From Clostridiales bacterium (GTDB taxonomy: Bacteria > Bacillota > Clostridia > Peptostreptococcales > Anaerovoracaceae): 64,000 bases of DNA. The stretch spans positions 1,454,929-1,518,928 of the forward strand of contig CP042469.1 of NCBI GenBank assembly GCA_015243575.1, written 5' to 3'. Position 1 is the stretch's first letter. Every line of letters begins with the position of its first letter. The notes under the pieces are model-generated. The model made no database searches, was not told where the DNA came from, and was given only the letters and a program-made list of their open reading frames with translations. Below are positions 53,162 through 62,897 of the stretch, in pieces. The position numbers were made by a program, and so were the translations under genes.

Positions 53162-53213
53162 CTAAAGTTTCTTACTATAGCTCCTTACTAAAGTTTCTTT
53201 CTATAGCTCCTTA
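53162..53213. repeat. Tandem 26-bp repeat, two units
   Basis: ctaaagtttcttactatag and the following bases (53162-53187) recur at 53188-53213 with one change. It lies in the short space between convergent genes. No function is evident. Confidence 0.7.
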
Positions 53214-53230
53214 CTATTTTGTTTCTTCCC

Positions 53231-55585
53231 TTACATAATGCCCTTTGTGGAAACCGTCTGGATCTTCAAAGGTACCGCAATGGTGGATACATTGCTTACC
53301 GTTACACCAATGACACCATTAAAGCCTGCTTTGAAAGCCTCAACCTTGAAATTGAGCTGATAAGAATCTCCCCCAGAAGATTGAACCTCAACCAGTTTAA
53401 TCGTTACCGCATCGTTCAGACCGGTAAATGTGATATAGGACGAGGCTGACTCTAAACTGCTTGCGTCCAGATCAGCACTATTCACCAACAAGCTCAGAGT
53501 TGCAGTACTCCCGTTGCTTAGGGTATTCAATGCTCCTGCACTGATTACGTAGAGAATCGTTCTGCTTCCGCCATTTCGGTATACCGGATCACCGTCCTTG
53601 GAGTAATCAGCTTCTCTGGTATAGACCGTTGTTCCCCGATTCATTTCAAATGGTCCGTTATATTCAAGCCATGCATCTCCTGATAAACTATATTCCAGAA
53701 CCGATCGAGACGATTCCGTATGACGCAGAGTAACATGAAATCTGCCATTGGTATCCTCCGTCTGCGGAGTCACTTGAATCGACGTGCCACCGAATTGGTA
53801 GAAATTATTCACCTCAATGGTCTTGACAGAAGCATTATTGTTGATATCTTTCGCATAGACGGTATAGAATCCTCTCCCGCCATAGTCTACGGAAAAGGCT
53901 GAAGTACTTGTAATATCATTACTTTCGCCCTTATCAAAATACGATTTCGGCAGGGTTCCCTTCGCATACTTAATAACGGCAACGCCACTCTCATCAGTAA
54001 CCGTAGCAGTGACCTTCACGTTACGAGTAGTCCACACTGTAATATCCTTATCCAGTGAGATGTCCGGCGCATTGGTATCATTGGGATTTAGCTCTATATT
54101 AACCGTTGCCGTGTTTCCGGCTTTTACATCAATATTATTGAGATTTTTCGTTTCATAGCCATCCATATACGCTGTTATCGTCACCTGACCGGCGGTAACA
54201 TCGCTAATTGTATATTTTCCATTACTGTTTGTTACTGCGGAATCCTTCCTTCCCTCCAATGTGATTGCAGCACCTGAAATCGGATCACCCGTATTTCTAT
54301 CGGTAACCGTCCCTGTTATCGTACCTCTGTAATCGGCAGTTTTCAGATTGATCAGCAGCTTGACAAAATCAATCGCATATCCGTCCGCACCACCGGTAAC
54401 AGGATCATCCAGCTTTAGGATCAGCTTTCCGGTCTTTAACTCTGCCAAATTTTGCGCCGGAACCTCTAACGTAATCAGCTTCCCGATTGGGCCCGACTGA
54501 TCCATTGTATTGATCATTCTTTCAAAATCCGATACCCGTGTTCCGTTGAGTTTGACCTGATACTGTACTTTTCCTGATCCATTTCCGATTCCCTTCGCCC
54601 CAGCTGGCTGAAAGTCATCGACGAAAAGCTGCAGTACAGCATTATGTACGGTAATTCCAGAAAGAGCATCCGCGTAATCAAGAGTGATCTCCTCCAACGC
54701 ATTATCCTTGCCCTTGGTGTCACTTGTATAACCGTCTGTAGGCACGGAAGAGGAATATTTATAACCAGATACGATCATAATCTTATCCAGTCCATTGGGC
54801 TCGTCGGAAGGCTGCGTCCATGGGAAGGAATGGACCTTCGTGCTGTTGCCCGAAAAAGGATCAAAAGTGGGGGAGGTACTGGTCCACCCAAAACCGAAAT
54901 TATCCACATCGCCAATGCGCACCATGAGATCTGCTTCTGGGGTATTTTTTAATACAACTTTTTTGCTTGCCCAATCTCCGTTGGAATAGTCGATCTTAAA
55001 CCCGATCGTGGTGGAAGCTGTCAGCTGATTTGAATTTTTCGTTGCAGTTACTACCAAGGTGTGACTTCCAACGGTGTTGATTGTAGTCCCCTTGATATAT
55101 GGACTTCCGTCCAGCTTTGCGGTTATCGTTGTGCCCGGCACCTCGTCCCATAAAGGTGTAATGGAGCTGGTGTAAGTACTCCCGTTGGTTACGGCGCTGA
55201 CTGCTGGAGCCGCTGGATACACTTTGTCAATGACAAAGGTAACGGTCGTTGTAGTGGAGGTATACCCTGACCGGGAAGCAGTTACAGTCAGCGTATAATA
55301 TCCGTCGCTGCTGACAGAACTGTTCCTAGTAAAGCTGCTTACCGTTGTCTGTGTTCCCCCTTGAGTATCGGATCTCTTCAGGCTAAAAGCATACTGATAA
55401 CTTGAAGACTGGGTCCAGTTAGGTTTCACTGCTGCCGTGTATACCGTTCCGCTTACCACCGTTGATCCGCTGATGGTAACGACGGGCGCTGGTGCAGCAC
55501 TTGCCGCAAAGGACTGACATAGTGACGAGGTAAAGACCAGCAGCAATACCAATAATGTGATTCCTGCATTTCTGATTCCGTTCAT
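53231..55585 (-). CDS. Large secreted protein at the end of the type IV pilus operon
   Basis: The 784-residue protein has a signal peptide (VFTSSLCQSFAASA). Several Ig-like or bacterial-adhesin-like stretches follow, then a carboxypeptidase-regulatory-like domain (YRGTITGTVTDRNTGDPISG to about residue 500), and a final region (TATLSLLVNSADLDASSL) like cohesin-type folds. AAGGAGG precedes the ATG. Its place after the minor pilin genes suggests a surface adhesin or pilus-linked protein, but no anchor (LPXTG or SLH) is visible. Confidence 0.7.
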   Translation of the reverse strand: MNGIRNAGITLLVLLLVFTSSLCQSFAASAAPAPVVTISGSTVVSGTVYTAAVKPNWTQSSSYQYAFSLKRSDTQGGTQTTVSSFTRNSSVSSDGYYTLTVTASRSGYTSTTTTVTFVIDKVYPAAPAVSAVTNGSTYTSSITPLWDEVPGTTITAKLDGSPYIKGTTINTVGSHTLVVTATKNSNQLTASTTIGFKIDYSNGDWASKKVVLKNTPEADLMVRIGDVDNFGFGWTSTSPTFDPFSGNSTKVHSFPWTQPSDEPNGLDKIMIVSGYKYSSSVPTDGYTSDTKGKDNALEEITLDYADALSGITVHNAVLQLFVDDFQPAGAKGIGNGSGKVQYQVKLNGTRVSDFERMINTMDQSGPIGKLITLEVPAQNLAELKTGKLILKLDDPVTGGADGYAIDFVKLLINLKTADYRGTITGTVTDRNTGDPISGAAITLEGRKDSAVTNSNGKYTISDVTAGQVTITAYMDGYETKNLNNIDVKAGNTATVNIELNPNDTNAPDISLDKDITVWTTRNVKVTATVTDESGVAVIKYAKGTLPKSYFDKGESNDITSTSAFSVDYGGRGFYTVYAKDINNNASVKTIEVNNFYQFGGTSIQVTPQTEDTNGRFHVTLRHTESSRSVLEYSLSGDAWLEYNGPFEMNRGTTVYTREADYSKDGDPVYRNGGSRTILYVISAGALNTLSNGSTATLSLLVNSADLDASSLESASSYITFTGLNDAVTIKLVEVQSSGGDSYQLNFKVEAFKAGFNGVIGVTVSNVSTIAVPLKIQTVSTKGIM

Positions 55586-55686
55586 TTCGATCCTCCTTTT
55601 TCAATATCTGCTTGCATCCCATGCGCTTGAACGCATGCTCTGCTGCGGGTTTATCAGCTTATGATTCAACGTCATGTCTCCGTTGA

Positions 55687-57756
55687 TTATCGCTCTGACC
55701 AGTCTATAATCTTAAATTTGAGCTGCTTCGCATAGTCCTGCGAAAGATTTCTGATTAGATATTCATTGATTAATGCTTTTTGGGAATTGGTAACATATCC
55801 CCTGGCATTATCCCAAACCTCCTGGTATTCGTCCATATCCGCCGAAATTTCCTTGACAGAGTCGTCACTTCCGATTCCCGAAAGAAAGATCTCTGATTGC
55901 ACTTTATTCTTTTTCGCTGCACGATACGCATTTTCCAAACGTTCACCGGCGCTTACCAAGCTAGAGTCGGTATTGGAATATCCGCGGAAATTCATTTCTA
56001 TGTTCAATTCATCCTTCAGAGGACCTGCAATATATTCCAGTCCTGTTGCCGAATCGATTTCTGTCGTGTGCCTTGTTTCAGCAATTCCGCCTTCCTCTCT
56101 CGGTGTAATTCTGAGGTCCTGCAATTCCTGAAGCAAGCCCTGCACCGGAGAAACCTGCGGATCAATGAAATCATAACTCTCATAAGTTGTTCCGTCTTCT
56201 GTCATAAAGGGAACTGTAGGCAGATCATAGGTTGCAGTTTCAAAGACAACGTTTTTTGCCATGATGGAACTGCTGTACATCTCCACCGTTCCCCGTAGAG
56301 TAACCGTGCCGGATGCTATAATCATGTAATTCATCAATCGCATTTTTCTAAAATCCGAGGAATCGATGATATCTGGTGTATTGTCGGTAATCTGATCATA
56401 ATAAAGCTTTGATGCATCAATAAGAAGATCACCGTCAACGAGAATTACCTTAAAAAGCTTGATATAATCAGCTTCATTTTTATAGGTTCCATACTCAAGA
56501 TTCAGCTCCGGACTCTTGGCCAGATAGCGTCTCAAGCCTGTGTGGGAATCCAGATCTCTGCCAAGCACCAGCCGACTAAAATCAACAGGCTTGCTGCTGT
56601 TATCCTGAACGCATTTTACTGTTACCATTGCATAGTCTGTGTCTGAAGCTTCTCCTTTTACAAGCTGAAAACCGTCCTCTGCCAACACCTTGTCCACTTT
56701 CAAGCCTCCACCCGCTATCCCAAGCGGTTTGGCACGCTTCAGGCTGCTGTTCTCCGTAATAGGAGTTTTCAAAGAGGAATCAAAGGAGCCTTTGATCGAA
56801 AAGGAGCGCTTCAGATCCGGAAGAAAAGTCAGGCTGGTGTTGGTCTTTACAATGCTGTTATCTCCCCCATATTTGTAAAATGCGAGATTCTTTCTGAAGT
56901 TTACTTCCCTAGCTGTTTCTGCCGCAATCACCTTAATCATCCCGTTGATCCATACGTTTCCTGGGTTTCCGGTCTCGTCATTATCTATGGAAAGCGATAG
57001 GCTGTCACCCTGAAAGAATATATTACCGCCTATTTTTAATGACCCCAAAGAGTGTTCTTCCGGAATTTCGCTGTTTCTGGCAGTCTTGATCGGTTCTCCA
57101 TCTGATTCATCAGGATCGCCAAGGGCGGTGAGAGTATTGCCAAAGAGCTTATCCAGATAATAATTAGAGATGGAATTCTTGTCGATATAGATCGTCTCTG
57201 TTCTTGTGCTTTCGCCTCTTCCGTAAACCACCAGTTTTATCTTGATACAATCTTTCGTAATGCCATCCTCCGAGTCCTCGAAGAGATTCTCTCTTGATTC
57301 CCCAGGCGCACCATCGGTGTAGGTCACATAGCAGTCCCCCTCTTCTTTACTGGAAGCGGTCTGTTCACTGCTTTTCAAACTATAATCATCGTCCTTATAT
57401 ATATTGAAATAGATCGAATATCGTTCGCTTTCTGCAGTATCGGGCAGAAAGCGGCTGGGTTCTAAATCAAGAAGTGCCATGGTCGCTTCCTTGGGATGCT
57501 CCGCATATGTATATAAGATGCTGATGTCGTCATCTGCAAGTACCTTGCGTACTATTTTTTCCCTCAGGATTGCGATGCTTTTTTCCATTCCTGTTTGAGC
57601 AAGCAGCTTCAACTGGCTGGAACGATCCATGCCGAAAGTGCCGGTTCTGTTTAGAAAGGCAGCAGTCATAATGCTCACTGCCAGCACGATAAGTAACGAG
57701 GTTACCGCCAGAGTCAGAACCAGAGCCGCCCCCTTCTTCCTTCCCCTAATCCTCAT
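55687..57756 (-). CDS. PilX-like pilus assembly protein
   Basis: I place the start at 57756, with GGAGG upstream; two other Mets lie just before. The N-terminus (RKKGAALVLTLAVTSLLIVLAVSIM) fits the PilX N-terminal domain of type IV pilus minor components, followed by more than 600 mostly unrecognised residues, unusually long for the family. It overlaps the prepilin gene upstream by 11 bases. Confidence 0.75.
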   Translation of the reverse strand: MRIRGRKKGAALVLTLAVTSLLIVLAVSIMTAAFLNRTGTFGMDRSSQLKLLAQTGMEKSIAILREKIVRKVLADDDISILYTYAEHPKEATMALLDLEPSRFLPDTAESERYSIYFNIYKDDDYSLKSSEQTASSKEEGDCYVTYTDGAPGESRENLFEDSEDGITKDCIKIKLVVYGRGESTRTETIYIDKNSISNYYLDKLFGNTLTALGDPDESDGEPIKTARNSEIPEEHSLGSLKIGGNIFFQGDSLSLSIDNDETGNPGNVWINGMIKVIAAETAREVNFRKNLAFYKYGGDNSIVKTNTSLTFLPDLKRSFSIKGSFDSSLKTPITENSSLKRAKPLGIAGGGLKVDKVLAEDGFQLVKGEASDTDYAMVTVKCVQDNSSKPVDFSRLVLGRDLDSHTGLRRYLAKSPELNLEYGTYKNEADYIKLFKVILVDGDLLIDASKLYYDQITDNTPDIIDSSDFRKMRLMNYMIIASGTVTLRGTVEMYSSSIMAKNVVFETATYDLPTVPFMTEDGTTYESYDFIDPQVSPVQGLLQELQDLRITPREEGGIAETRHTTEIDSATGLEYIAGPLKDELNIEMNFRGYSNTDSSLVSAGERLENAYRAAKKNKVQSEIFLSGIGSDDSVKEISADMDEYQEVWDNARGYVTNSQKALINEYLIRNLSQDYAKQLKFKIIDWSER

Positions 57757-58537
57757 CTTCATCGCCTCCATAGTTGACCCTGGCCACGCTGGTCTCCAGT
57801 GTACGCTTGATCAATAAGCCCGTCAGATGATTTTCTCTGGATACAGTAAACCCTATCCGATAGGCATCCGCCAGCTCTGTCACCGTGACCGTCTCGAGGT
57901 ACGAGGCGACTCGTTCAACTCCCTCATCTGCCAATGACCGATCCTTTTTCTTCAGTTCATAGATATTAATCAAACCGCCTACTTCCCTGCACTGAAAATA
58001 CCGGCTTCCCTGATAAAATCGAAATGAGCTTTCTGAACCGCCGTCAAATCTATAATTATCGTAATAATATCCCCTTGTATTTTTATCGATTCGACTTTCG
58101 GTTGATGTCTCTTCATCGAATATATCATCTGTCCTTGCTACAGAAAAGTCGTACCGATAGAGATTTCCTTCTTTTAATGCGTAGAGACAGCTCCGCCCAT
58201 TAATCTGCCGGATGAAAAGAACACCCTGATACGCCTCTGATGAAGTGATGTCGTAGACACTCTCGCCGGGTTGATAAAGGAGATGCATCTCCTTAAAGTT
58301 TTCCGATAGCTCATCGTTGGTTTTCCCGTCATAGTTAACGAAGTCTGTTCCCTTGCGGACATTGTCAGCAACATCCCCCATAGCCCTTCTAACGTTCTCC
58401 TGCACTTCATTCTGGAGATTCTGTCTTTTATTTGTTTCCATCCCAAATTTCGCAACCATTCCGACACTGATCATCGCCAGTGACAGAATCAGAACCACGG
58501 GAATCAGTTCAACAAGGGTAAATCCTTTTTTATTCAA
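57746..58537 (-). CDS. Prepilin-type minor pilin (PilW-like)
   Basis: The 263-residue protein begins KKGFTLVELIPVVLILSL, the class III signal cut by prepilin peptidase after Gly, with Glu at +5. It is longer than a major pilin and lies with other minor pilin genes. The start codon is TTG; the weak upstream site (GGAG, AAGG) leaves a little doubt. Confidence 0.85.
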   Translation of the reverse strand: MNKKGFTLVELIPVVLILSLAMISVGMVAKFGMETNKRQNLQNEVQENVRRAMGDVADNVRKGTDFVNYDGKTNDELSENFKEMHLLYQPGESVYDITSSEAYQGVLFIRQINGRSCLYALKEGNLYRYDFSVARTDDIFDEETSTESRIDKNTRGYYYDNYRFDGGSESSFRFYQGSRYFQCREVGGLINIYELKKKDRSLADEGVERVASYLETVTVTELADAYRIGFTVSRENHLTGLLIKRTLETSVARVNYGGDEDED

Positions 58538-58543
58538 ACCTTA

Positions 58544-59125
58544 TCACTCTCCAATGTATGCAACGCGCCGGGACCCAACGGAGTAAGAGTCACTGCTTAA
58601 TTTCCACGTATTAATAACGATCTTATAAACCTTGAAATAGTCAACTTGTTCTTCACTGTCAGGCTGCAGATCCGGCTGGATTAAAATGTGAGCTGCATAG
58701 CGCCGATCGATGGAGGCAGACGCCATTGCTTCCTTGGCTTTCGAAGCATCCGCTTCCACTGCTAAGGCTTCCAGCACATGATCAATGTCAGACGCTGCAA
58801 GCTCTGGATCAGCCATCTGTTCTACCGCACTTGCGATTTCATCGTTATCGGTGTAATAAAGAAATAGCGATGCACGTTCATGACCAGATTCTTTATATTT
58901 CCCGTATATGGTTTCCATTCCTTCCCGTCTTTGGACTTGAAGACTTTGTACCAAATACTGTGCTTGCGTCAAGGTCTCCAGCGTTGAATTTTCGTCCTCC
59001 ATGGTTTTTTGCGCCGTGACAAACGCCGAAGCGATGGCAGGGTAAATGATAGCCAGAATGGTGATTGCAACCATCAGTTCAATCAGTGTGAATCCCTTTT
59101 TTCGGTTATTCCATATCGTTCGCAT
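58544..59125 (-). CDS. Prepilin-type minor pilin (PilV-like)
   Basis: The 193-residue protein begins RKKGFTLIELMVAITILAI, a class III prepilin signal with Glu at +5. It lies six bases before the next prepilin gene. Together with that gene and the PilX-like gene it probably forms the pilus-initiating tip complex. Confidence 0.87.
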   Translation of the reverse strand: MRTIWNNRKKGFTLIELMVAITILAIIYPAIASAFVTAQKTMEDENSTLETLTQAQYLVQSLQVQRREGMETIYGKYKESGHERASLFLYYTDNDEIASAVEQMADPELAASDIDHVLEALAVEADASKAKEAMASASIDRRYAAHILIQPDLQPDSEEQVDYFKVYKIVINTWKLSSDSYSVGSRRVAYIGE

Positions 59126-59156
59126 TTCGTTTCACCCTGCTGATTCTCATAATCTG

Positions 59157-59876
59157 TTAACGGAACAGATCGTCTTTTCCATAGCTTCCGTTGTTGAAAT
59201 AATAGGAAGGCTTTTCACTCGAGCTGTTTGTATAATAATAATCAACGCTGATATTGACCTTCAGCTTCTGACCAACAATGCTTCCACTTCTTCTTGTTTC
59301 CTCCTGGGCATCAATGTTCAGTGATTTGATTTTCGTAAAGCGTTTCTCTTTTTCAAGCTGATCAGCAAACTTCATAATATCGCCATAACTGCCGGCTTCT
59401 CCTTCAATGGTAACAGGCATACTGAAAATCAGAGCATTTTTCTGCTCTTCTGAAGCAGAACCGTCATTTCCACTCTCCTTCTGCTCTGGCGCCTCTTCTT
59501 CGACTTGCGCCTTCTGCTCTTTGCTGCTGATTTGCACACCATCTCCCAAAGAAACACTTAAAAGCGTTACCCCGCTGATATCCGCCAGCGGCTTCAGGCT
59601 ATATGCTACTTCTGGGTTGCGGGGATGCTCCGGCAGCTGAAACAAGGCTTCCTCATGTTCTTTTTTTAATGTTTCCAAAGATTCTCTCAGGGTTTCGTTT
59701 GTCGTTTTCATGGCAGTAAGCTCAGCGACCTGAATCCGGTCCTCCGCAATGGCCTGGCTGCTCAAACTGATTTTTTCCAGTACAGGCAGCAAAAACATTT
59801 TTGTATAAAGAAAGAGCAGAAATGTAATCCCCAGCAGAATGATCAAATATTTTTCTCTAGTTGTCAGATTTTTCAT
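59157..59876 (-). CDS. pilO: PilO-like pilus inner-membrane protein
   Basis: The 239-residue protein has one membrane segment (about 11-30), a coiled-coil stretch (40-80) and a small C-terminal domain that fits PilO. It overlaps pilN by 20 bases. With PilM and PilN it forms the alignment complex linking cytoplasmic and outer parts of the pilus machine. Confidence 0.82.
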   Translation of the reverse strand: MKNLTTREKYLIILLGITFLLFLYTKMFLLPVLEKISLSSQAIAEDRIQVAELTAMKTTNETLRESLETLKKEHEEALFQLPEHPRNPEVAYSLKPLADISGVTLLSVSLGDGVQISSKEQKAQVEEEAPEQKESGNDGSASEEQKNALIFSMPVTIEGEAGSYGDIMKFADQLEKEKRFTKIKSLNIDAQEETRRSGSIVGQKLKVNISVDYYYTNSSSEKPSYYFNNGSYGKDDLFR

Positions 59877-60411
59877 CAGATCTGCCTCCCTGCTTCACCA
59901 ACAATAAAAAATGATAGCTGGATTCAGAGTCCTCCCGCTTAATCTCTGAGATTACCGCATTGCTGTATTCATCTGACATCTGGAGATTTGCTGCAAATTC
60001 TCCGATATCACTATAGTCAGTGGAAGCGCCCTCCATAGACAGTTCTGTTTCGGTATAATTCAGCCAAATGAGCTTGATTCCTGAAGGCATGTATACTCCC
60101 AGCCCCCTAATCCGCTCGACAGAGGATGCACCTTCTACATCAAGCTTGTCCACCTGCTGTATGTAATGCTTTAACTGCTGCGTCTGTGTTTTTAACCTTT
60201 GGTTTTCTTCAATAACACTCTTTTGTGCATCGATCTGGCTTTGCAGTGCAGCTTCTTCAGTCTGAAGGGAAAGCAAGGTTCCCATGGGAAAATATAGTCC
60301 CAGAAACAGAACACAGAAGATGATGATACCCGCAGCAGCATACTGTCTTACACGGTATCGTTTCCGCTGCTCTTCCTTCATTCGATAAGGAATCAGATTC
60401 AATTCCGCCAT
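59857..60411 (-). CDS. pilN: PilN-like pilus inner-membrane protein
   Basis: The 184-residue protein starts MAELNLIPYRMKEEQRKR, like the PilM-binding N-terminus of PilN (INLLPYR), with a membrane segment at about 25-48 and a coiled coil after it. GGAGGG precedes the ATG. It abuts pilM. Confidence 0.85.
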   Translation of the reverse strand: MAELNLIPYRMKEEQRKRYRVRQYAAAGIIIFCVLFLGLYFPMGTLLSLQTEEAALQSQIDAQKSVIEENQRLKTQTQQLKHYIQQVDKLDVEGASSVERIRGLGVYMPSGIKLIWLNYTETELSMEGASTDYSDIGEFAANLQMSDEYSNAVISEIKREDSESSYHFLLLVKQGGRSDEKSDN

Positions 60412-61437
60412 CTATTTTTCCCTCCTTAACAGCATGCCGTATGTACCAGCATAGTGCATAAAATTAAAGTCTGAGGGATATGAGATCTTCCTCCCAATAT
60501 GAATTGGATCCCGCACTGCTGTAGCTGCCATCCCAAGGGTTCTTGTGAGATAACGATCCAGCTCCGGGATTGCAGCGCCCAGTCCGATGATAAAAATCTC
60601 GTCCAGATTTTTTCTGGTTCTTCCCGTGTTATGAAATTGAATGACCTTTTGAAAAGAGGAAAACACATTGTCCATGAGGTACTTCAGCCGTTCATTCACT
60701 TCATTTTCGTCTCCAGCCTCTTGAAATCCGAACTGCTCTGTTAGATATACTCTGGCTTCGTACTCCCCAATCTCCTTTTTCTTCATAATTTCCCGAACCA
60801 GATTTTCGATTCCGAAGGGAACCTCTCGTTCAACCGCTAGATTTCCTTTCTCAATAATACACATTCTAGTAGTTTCTGCTCCAATATATATGACGCCGAT
60901 TCCGTTGTCTTCTTTCCCGTTCTTGTTTTTTCCAAAGACTCTGGCGACGCTGTTTCCAAAGATATCCACTGACAGCAGCTTTAAATTGAGACTGTCTGTT
61001 AGTTCCACATATTGTTCAATTCTTTCCACAGGAGCGGCAACAGCCAGAGTTTTTAGAATTCTGGATTTTCCAGAACCTGTACTTCCTGCGATTTGATAAT
61101 CGATATAATAATCCTTCCCCTCCTCTGGCAAATTGCGATTCAGCTCCCATCGGACGGACTCCTCTGTATTTTTTTCGCTGATAGCGGGCAGCTCTATATT
61201 CCTGATGACCAGTCCCTGCCCATTGATCACATAGGAGATTTGCTTTGACTTGATGTTTTTATCTAGCAAAAAATCCTGGATTTCAGAACGGATCGCATCG
61301 ATATTGACGATTCTGCTTTCCGTTACACTCTCTTTAGGAATCGGGATCAGCCCAAATGCCTTAATCTTGTTCCTTGTGCCATACAAGAGTTTGATCATGC
61401 CATCACTGATATCGGCAACCAATCTGTTTGCGTACAT
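60412..61437 (-). CDS. pilM: PilM-like actin-fold pilus protein
   Basis: I place the start at 61437 (MYANRLVADISD) after GTGAGGG; a Met eleven codons earlier overlaps the previous stop. The protein follows the PilM/FtsA-like fold with GVIYIGAETTRMCIIEKG and IFIIGLGAAIPELDRYL as nucleotide-binding parts. It is the cytoplasmic member of the alignment complex. Confidence 0.87.
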   Translation of the reverse strand: MYANRLVADISDGMIKLLYGTRNKIKAFGLIPIPKESVTESRIVNIDAIRSEIQDFLLDKNIKSKQISYVINGQGLVIRNIELPAISEKNTEESVRWELNRNLPEEGKDYYIDYQIAGSTGSGKSRILKTLAVAAPVERIEQYVELTDSLNLKLLSVDIFGNSVARVFGKNKNGKEDNGIGVIYIGAETTRMCIIEKGNLAVEREVPFGIENLVREIMKKKEIGEYEARVYLTEQFGFQEAGDENEVNERLKYLMDNVFSSFQKVIQFHNTGRTRKNLDEIFIIGLGAAIPELDRYLTRTLGMAATAVRDPIHIGRKISYPSDFNFMHYAGTYGMLLRREK

Positions 61438-61469
61438 GGTCGTATAACCCTCACTTCTTCCTGCATCCA

Positions 61470-62234
61470 TTAAAAAAACGAATCATAATAAATCATGTAA
61501 AATTGCACCAGCTCCTGTCCGAACAGGTAGGCAATCGCCGAACCAGCCGCAAGAAAAGGACCAAAAGGGATCATATCCTTCCGCCCTTTTTTTCTCAACA
61601 GAATCAGGCTGATCCCAACAATTCCTCCTGTTACAAAAGCAATCAGGAGCATCGCTGCTGTCAACGAAAGTCCAAGATACAGCCCGCAAAGCAGGCAAAG
61701 CTCTGCGTCTCCCCACCCCATTCCGCCTGTCAGAAGGATCAGCACCGCAATCAGGCCTCCTCCTGCAAGACCGCCGATGACATAACTCCAAAACCCGCTC
61801 TGCAGTGTTAGGGAATATCCGGCTCCTGCAAGAATCAATCCGATTAGAATACCGGGCAGGGTCACTCTAAAATAAATATCGGTTGTCTTCAGGTCGATTA
61901 TGCTGACGACAATCAAAAAGCCGAAGAAAATCATGCCTTTATAAAGGGCAAAGGTCAGTCCAAATTTCAGATAGAGCGCTGTAAACAGAAGCCCTGTCAA
62001 GAGCTCTACCAACGGATACTGAAGCGATATGGAGCAGCCGCAGAAGCGGCATTTTCCGCCAAGTACAGCATAGCTCAGCAGCGGAATCAAGTCGTAGGGC
62101 TTAATCCTGCCGCCGCAGCCCGTACAATGGGAAGGAGGGAAGGAAATAGACTCCCCTCCCGGTATTCGGTAAATACAAACGTTCAAAAAACTTCCCACCA
62201 GCAAGCCTGATAAGAATATAAAGATCGTGATCAC
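61470..62234 (-). CDS. pilD: Prepilin peptidase (A24 family)
   Basis: The 254-residue protein has the N-terminal methylase-like part with two CxxC pairs (HCTGCGG and CRFCGC) and the aspartic peptidase residues in SIIDLKTTDIYF and GGMGWGDAELCLL. It cleaves and N-methylates the prepilins encoded around it. GTG start with AGGAGG four bases upstream, a close spacing. Confidence 0.93.
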   Translation of the reverse strand: MITIFIFLSGLLVGSFLNVCIYRIPGGESISFPPSHCTGCGGRIKPYDLIPLLSYAVLGGKCRFCGCSISLQYPLVELLTGLLFTALYLKFGLTFALYKGMIFFGFLIVVSIIDLKTTDIYFRVTLPGILIGLILAGAGYSLTLQSGFWSYVIGGLAGGGLIAVLILLTGGMGWGDAELCLLCGLYLGLSLTAAMLLIAFVTGGIVGISLILLRKKGRKDMIPFGPFLAAGSAIAYLFGQELVQFYMIYYDSFF

Positions 62235-62272
62235 AGCGCCTCCTGAGGGTGGTTTTAGCGGATCGATTCTTT

Positions 62273-62704
62273 CTACAATACAGCCTTGATGCCTCCGTAG
62301 GTTGTTACATCCTCATCAAGTGCATCCAATAAGTTCTCATATGTAGTCGTTGTTTCTATCGCATCATCCCCTTCACTAATGCTTTTAGCTGTTTCCTTTA
62401 GTGTATCAATCGCATTGGTATCACCATCCAGATCTGTATCAGCATCTGCTTCCCCATCAATCATATCAGCAACGGTAGTATCCACATCGACTGGTACATC
62501 CTTGGCTGTTGAATTATAAACCTCTATTGCTGTTACCAGTGTCTTAACGTTAGCCTTCGTCTTTGATACCTTTGCACTGTCGGTATAGCCCGTCATACGG
62601 GGAGCTATCACTGCAATCAAAATGCCCAGGATCGCGATAACGGCAATGAGTTCGATGAGGGTAAAGCCTTTTTTCTTTCTGTTCTTCAGCATGTTCTTTT
62701 TCAT
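62273..62704 (-). CDS. Type IV major pilin
   Basis: The 143-residue protein starts with a short basic leader and GFTLIELIAVIAILGILIAV, the canonical class III pilin signal with Glu at +5. The C-terminal part is acidic (DGEADADTDLDGDTNAID) and has no Cys pair. TAGGAGG precedes the ATG. Size and position suggest it is the main subunit. Confidence 0.92.
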   Translation of the reverse strand: MKKNMLKNRKKKGFTLIELIAVIAILGILIAVIAPRMTGYTDSAKVSKTKANVKTLVTAIEVYNSTAKDVPVDVDTTVADMIDGEADADTDLDGDTNAIDTLKETAKSISEGDDAIETTTTYENLLDALDEDVTTYGGIKAVL

Positions 62705-62758
62705 AGTCCTTGTGTCCTCCTAAAATTAAGATTCTGGGATAATTAATATGTATGTTTA

Positions 62759-62856
62759 GCTAAGGAAACGCGCATTGATCCAGCCAATCTCCTGGTCAAG
62801 CCTTGCTTCCCCACCCTTAGCTCTGCGTGATGACAGTGCTGATTCTTTCAATGCGC
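62759..62856 (-). promoter_or_regulatory. Potentially structured leader before the pilin gene
   Basis: Two pairs of complementary stretches interlock: gcgcattga (62770-62778) with tcaatgcgc (62848-62856), nine pairs, and gctaagg (62759-62765) with ccttagc (62815-62821), seven pairs. Their order makes a pseudoknot or two rival folds in the RNA between pilC and the pilin gene. I compared it by eye with c-di-GMP-I, c-di-GMP-II and T-box patterns and found no match. It is a riboswitch-like candidate only. Confidence 0.45.
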
Positions 62857-62897
62857 ACTGCAGTCAGCAATGCACCTTTCCTATCATCAGTACTGCT

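Noticed and set aside
62705..62897. c-di-GMP-I, c-di-GMP-II or T-box riboswitch before the pilin gene
   Set aside because: cacgca and aagggtgg recall parts of these motifs, but the other conserved parts are missing, so I list it only as an unassigned structured leader.
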